From NCBI GenBank assembly GCA_009840575.1, contig VXNO01000021.1, forward strand, positions 4,975-43,149: 38,175 bases of DNA, written 5' to 3'. The notes beneath the pieces are model-generated. The model did not search any database. It worked only from the letters and a program-made list of their open reading frames with translations, and was not told where the DNA came from. Made by a program: the position numbers and the translations under genes. Shown piece by piece: positions 34,478 through 38,175 of the stretch (its first letter is position 1; the number at the start of each line of letters is the position of its first letter). This DNA comes from Chloroflexota bacterium (lineage in GTDB: Bacteria > Chloroflexota > Anaerolineae > Aggregatilineales > Phototrophicaceae).

Positions 34478-37400
34478 AGGCTGCCAACCAGCCGCACGCG
34501 CTCTTTCAGCTCGCTGAGCAACTGCAAGAGGCGCGCTTGCCAGCCCTCATCGGCGGGCAGGCGGATTTCGGTGCGCGTAACTTCGATCGCTTCGCCCAGA
34601 ATAATACCCAGCAAGTCCCGTTTCAAAGTCGCCAGATAGGGCAGCTTGATATGAATCTGCCCGCGCCGCAACTGCACATGGCTGGCGCGCAGCTCTTGCG
34701 CCAGCGCCTTGACGCGAATCTGGTACAGCAGCCCCTCGACAGCGGTAGGCAACGCGCCGAAGCGGTCGATCAGCTCGTCGCGCATGACATCCACCTCATC
34801 CACAGCCGCGATATTGCCAATGCGGCGATATAGCTGCAAGCGCAATGCCATCTCGGGGATCCAGTCCGTCGGCAGGTAGGCGGGCAAGGGCAGGTCGATG
34901 ATGATGCGCTCGCGGGCGGAGGCGGGGGCTGGCTCGCTGCGGGCTGCCTCGCCGCGTTGCTCCTGAACCGCTTGCTGGAGCATTTCGGTATAGAGGTGCA
35001 AGCCGACGCTGGCGATATGCCCCGTCTGGCGCATGCTCAAAATGTCGCCACTACCGCGCAATTCCAGGTCACGCACGGCGATTTGGAAGCCCGCGCCCAA
35101 TTGTGTATTTTCCGCCAAGGTCTCGAGGCGCGCGCGCGCTTCTTCGGTCAAGCGGCCCGGGCTGTGGAAGAAGTAGGCATAGGCTTGCTGTGCCGAGCGC
35201 CCGACCCGTCCGCGCAGTTGATATAGCTGCGAAACGCCGAAGGTATCAGCGCGGTCGACAATCAAGGTATTGACGCGCGGCATATCAATGCCATTCTCGA
35301 TGATGGATGTAGAGAGCAGGATGTCGTATTCGCCATGCGCGAACTCCGCCATGACGGTTTCCAATGCGCGCGCCGGCATCTGTCCATGCGCCACCGCGAT
35401 TGCCGCTTCGGGCGTCAGGCGCTCAAGCTGGTCGCGGATGCCATAGATCGTGCGGATGCGGTTGTGCACGACGAAGACCTGCCCGCCCCGGTCCAGCTCG
35501 CGGCGGATAGCCATGCGGCACAATTTGTTGTCCCATGCGCCCACCTGGGTGAGCACGGGCAGCCGCTCTTCGGGCGGAGTCTGGATCATGCTGATATCGC
35601 GGATGCCGCTGAGGCTGAGGTAAAGCGTGCGGGGGATAGGCGTGGCGGTGAGCGTCAAGATATCGATGCGCGCGCGCAATTTCTTGAAATGCTCCTTGTG
35701 CTTAACGCCGAAGCGCTGCTCTTCGTCAATGATCATCAAACCTAGATTCTTGAAGCGAATATCCGCCGAAAGCAGGCGATGCGTGCCGATGATGATATCG
35801 ACCTCGCTATTCGCCAGGCGGTCGGCGATATCCCGCTGTTGCGCCTTGGTGCGGAAGCGCGACATCATCTCGATGCAGACGGGGAAAGCAGCCAGGCGCG
35901 TCTTGAAATTGTCATAATGCTGCTGCGCCAGCACGGTGGTCGGCACCAAAACCGCCACCTGGACGCCATCCTGTACCGCTTTGAAGGCGGCGCGCAGGGC
36001 GACTTCGGTTTTGCCAAAGCCGACATCGCCGCAGACGAGTCGATCCATCGGTTTGCGCGCGCCCATATCATCTTTGACCTGCTGGATGACGCGCAGTTGG
36101 TCTTCGGTCTCCACGAATGGGAAGGCGGCTTCCATCTCATGTTGCCAGGCGCTGTCGGGGCTGAAGGCGTGGCCCTGAGCGGTGGCGCGGCGGCTGTAGA
36201 TTTCCAGCAATTCTTTGGCTTCTGCTTCGGCATCGCGGCGGGCTTTTTCGCGCGCTTTCAGCCACAGGTCAGCTTTGCCCAACTGGCTGAGCTTGGGCGC
36301 TTTGCCATCCGCGCCGACATAACGCGAGAGACGGTCCGCCTGGTGAATAGGCACAAAAATGCTGTCGGCATTCTGATACTCGACCAGCAGGTATTCGCGG
36401 CGGGTATCGCGGATGCTGCGGTGTCGCAAGCCGGCGAAGCGACCGATGCCAAAGTCGACATGCACGACATAAGTACCCTCTTGCCAGTCTGTATAGCGGA
36501 TATCGGGCAGGCGACTGCGCTTGCTATCAAGGCGGCGACGTGGTTCGGGGCGCGCCCAGCCAAAGATCTCCGCATCGGTGATGAAGCGCAGACCGCCATC
36601 CGCGCCCGGCAATGTCCAACCCTCGCTCGCAGCGCCGTGAACGAAGCGCAGGCTGCCCGACGCTGGCGGCTCATCAATCTGTTTAACGGTGGCAACGAAG
36701 GTCGTTGCATCTTGCTCAGCCCATAGATTGCCCAGCCGCTCGACCTGCTCGCTGAGCACGACGATGCGCTCACCACCCTGGCTGTAGCGGCGCAGTTGGT
36801 TCAGCATCAGCCGCAACTGCCCGCCAAATCGTTCGCTGGGCGCGAACAAAGTTGGTGACTCGCCAGCAACAAAGCTACCCAGCTCAAAGCGCGGCAGCTT
36901 AGCCAGCCTGGCGCGCACCGCCTCCCAGCCCAGGTAAGGCGCGGGATGCCCGGGCGCGATCTGCTGAGACGCCAGCGCGTCGGCGCGGTTCACTTCGGCG
37001 TCTTCAGCCAGGCCCGCGCATGCCCCCCGCAGTTGCTCCAGCTCTTCGATGAGCACCAGGCAATTTTTCGGCGCGTGATCCAGCAAGCAAGCGGGCTTAT
37101 CATAAAGATAGGGCAGGTAATGCTCCAAACAGGCGAAGGCGCTGCCCTGCGCCAGCGCGTTGATATCGGCGCGGATGCTGGAAAAATCAGTCGCGTCTTC
37201 CGTCAGTGTCTCCGCCCAGTTTTGCAGTTGTGCCGCGGCGGCTGGCGTTTGGCTGGGCAGCGCCTCACGGGCTGGCACGATGCGCGCCGAAAGCAGCTTG
37301 CCGCGGCTGCGTTGGTCGGCAGGGTCAAAATAGCGCAAGCCGTCTATCTCATCATCAAAGAAATCCACGCGCAGGGGCTGCTCACTGGCCAGCGGGAAAA

Positions 37401-37968
37401 TATCCAAGATGCCGCCGCGCCGACTGAAACTGCCCGGCTCCACGACGAGGGTGGCTGGTTCGTAGCCCATGCCCAGCCAGCGTGAAATTAAGGTGTCCAT
37501 GAGGTGTCGCTGGCCCACGCGCAAGGTGATTGTATCGTCGCGGAAGCGATCGGGCGGGATGCTGGCTTGCAGCAATGCCCGCGCCGAGGCCACGATGATG
37601 GGCGGAGTTTTGGCGCTGGCACGTCCCAAGGCAGCCAGCGCGGCGATGCGGCTGCGGACGACGCCTACATCCCAGGCGGCGCGGTCGTAGAATTGCGCGG
37701 ATGGCTCGGCAAAGCGATGCAAGCGACTCGCGTCGGTCAGCCAAATCGGCAATTGCTCGCTGACATTGTAGGCGCGGCGGGCTGTGGTAGTCAGGTAGAT
37801 GATCGGCCCCTGCCAGTCGCTTGCCAGCGCCGCCAGCAGACAGGGTCGCGCCGCCCGGACAACATGGAAGGCTGCGCCCGCGCTGCCATTGCCCAGGCTG
37901 GCGACCAGCTCTTGATAGCCGGGGCTGCCGCGCACAAGGTCAAGCAAGCCGGCGAGTTGTAGCGTCAT
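34474..37968 (-). CDS. mfd: Transcription-repair coupling factor
   Basis: A 1164-residue SF2 DNA translocase that removes RNA polymerase stalled at DNA lesions and recruits UvrA. In order: the UvrB-like N-terminal module (ARRAYNVSEQLPIWL; GSFSRRGGILDIFPLASEQP), the polymerase-interacting tudor-like domain (YVVHVDFGIGRFAGL; EYLLVEYQNADSIFVPIHQA), helicase motif I GDVGFGKTEVALRAAF (Lys near 652), motif II DEEQRFGVKHKEHFK (near 745), TATPIPRTLYLSLSG, motif VI GRVGRSAQQAYAYFF and the regulatory C-terminal domain. Length is normal. It converges on the YbaK-like gene with stops overlapping in CTAG. An extended -10 promoter lies upstream. Confidence 0.97.
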   Translation of the reverse strand: MTLQLAGLLDLVRGSPGYQELVASLGNGSAGAAFHVVRAARPCLLAALASDWQGPIIYLTTTARRAYNVSEQLPIWLTDASRLHRFAEPSAQFYDRAAWDVGVVRSRIAALAALGRASAKTPPIIVASARALLQASIPPDRFRDDTITLRVGQRHLMDTLISRWLGMGYEPATLVVEPGSFSRRGGILDIFPLASEQPLRVDFFDDEIDGLRYFDPADQRSRGKLLSARIVPAREALPSQTPAAAAQLQNWAETLTEDATDFSSIRADINALAQGSAFACLEHYLPYLYDKPACLLDHAPKNCLVLIEELEQLRGACAGLAEDAEVNRADALASQQIAPGHPAPYLGWEAVRARLAKLPRFELGSFVAGESPTLFAPSERFGGQLRLMLNQLRRYSQGGERIVVLSEQVERLGNLWAEQDATTFVATVKQIDEPPASGSLRFVHGAASEGWTLPGADGGLRFITDAEIFGWARPEPRRRLDSKRSRLPDIRYTDWQEGTYVVHVDFGIGRFAGLRHRSIRDTRREYLLVEYQNADSIFVPIHQADRLSRYVGADGKAPKLSQLGKADLWLKAREKARRDAEAEAKELLEIYSRRATAQGHAFSPDSAWQHEMEAAFPFVETEDQLRVIQQVKDDMGARKPMDRLVCGDVGFGKTEVALRAAFKAVQDGVQVAVLVPTTVLAQQHYDNFKTRLAAFPVCIEMMSRFRTKAQQRDIADRLANSEVDIIIGTHRLLSADIRFKNLGLMIIDEEQRFGVKHKEHFKKLRARIDILTLTATPIPRTLYLSLSGIRDISMIQTPPEERLPVLTQVGAWDNKLCRMAIRRELDRGGQVFVVHNRIRTIYGIRDQLERLTPEAAIAVAHGQMPARALETVMAEFAHGEYDILLSTSIIENGIDMPRVNTLIVDRADTFGVSQLYQLRGRVGRSAQQAYAYFFHSPGRLTEEARARLETLAENTQLGAGFQIAVRDLELRGSGDILSMRQTGHIASVGLHLYTEMLQQAVQEQRGEAARSEPAPASARERIIIDLPLPAYLPTDWIPEMALRLQLYRRIGNIAAVDEVDVMRDELIDRFGALPTAVEGLLYQIRVKALAQELRASHVQLRRGQIHIKLPYLATLKRDLLGIILGEAIEVTRTEIRLPADEGWQARLLQLLSELKERVRLVGSL

Positions 37969-38002
37969 AAGCGATTTGTCTGTGCTTGAATGCGGACGCG
38001 CC

Positions 38003-38011
38003 AGTATAGCA
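38003..38011 (-). promoter_or_regulatory. Candidate mfd promoter (extended -10)
   Basis: On the minus strand TGC followed by TATACT gives an extended -10 about 35 nt upstream of the mfd ATG. No good -35 hexamer lies at the usual distance, which extended -10 promoters tolerate. Confidence 0.4.
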
Positions 38012-38049
38012 GCCGCGCCCGCGCCGGGCTAGATTGTGCTTAGCCCCCA

Positions 38050-38136
38050 CCCCCAAAATGAGGAAGGGGACTTTAACCTGACTGCGAAGTGACTGAAACC
38101 GCGTTTTTTTCAGCTCCCCTTCCCTCGTTCTGGGGG
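38050..38136. repeat. Long imperfect inverted repeat (REP/MITE-like)
   Basis: The left arm 38050-38070 (C5-A, AAATGAGG, AAGGGGA) matches the reverse complement of the right arm 38115-38136 with two mismatches and one gap, making a stem of about 20 bp around a 44-nt loop that contains seven T (38104-38110). C-runs before the left arm (38044-38048) and G-runs after the right arm (to 38159) extend the symmetry. It lies upstream of mfd with no gene in it. It may be a dispersed repeat or a terminator for a gene beyond the window. Confidence 0.55.
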
Positions 38137-38175
38137 CAAGGGGTTGGGGGGAGGGGGGGTTTGAGCGGCCGGATA

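Overview
The window looks like chromosomal DNA of a G+C-rich bacterium, most likely a member of the Chloroflexota (Anaerolineae or a near relative). This is inferred from gene style, a complete 14-subunit complex I operon with unusually long subunits, a greatly enlarged RpoB, and a C-run/G-run inverted repeat of the type common in that phylum. No rRNA or tRNA gene, CRISPR array, transposase or phage gene was seen.

Left part (1-10360): a truncated membrane protein and an apparently metal-ligand-less relative of M19 membrane dipeptidases on the minus strand; a divergent ABC-F ATPase; a class I methyltransferase; then rpoB behind a 308-nt upstream region with candidate promoters and a hairpin. 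rpoB starts with TTG, encodes about 1627 residues and is followed not by rpoC but by an SGNH-type hydrolase-like gene. Two large insertions (about 360 and 150 residues) account for its size.

Middle-left (10357-14382): a minus-strand three-gene cassette with its own AT-rich promoter: a coiled-coil HARE-HTH protein, a large GHKL-type ATPase with beta-rich C-terminal domains, and a 266-residue protein I cannot place. Start and stop codons overlap (TAATG) between the last two. This is the best candidate in the window for an undescribed system, possibly defence or chromatin/epigenetic control.

Middle (14458-31600): nuoA-B-C-D-E-F-[TPR gene]-G-H-I-J-K-L-M-N, one co-directional operon encoding proton-pumping NADH:quinone oxidoreductase. 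Unusual parts are a small TPR-like gene tightly coupled between nuoF and nuoG, a NuoJ carrying a roughly 210-residue DUF4397-like domain between its fourth and fifth membrane helices, a NuoL with Asp/His-rich and His-rich loops, an extended NuoH, and a candidate internal promoter ahead of nuoJ.

Right part (31625-38175): an EamA transporter and a small membrane protein, a phytanoyl-CoA dioxygenase-like gene divergent from a YbaK-type tRNA deacylase across a perfect 9-bp inverted repeat, then mfd (transcription-repair coupling factor) on the minus strand, and an inverted repeat at the window edge. All four convergent gene junctions in the window are 6 bp apart or overlap by 4 bp, with the paired stop codons forming a palindrome.
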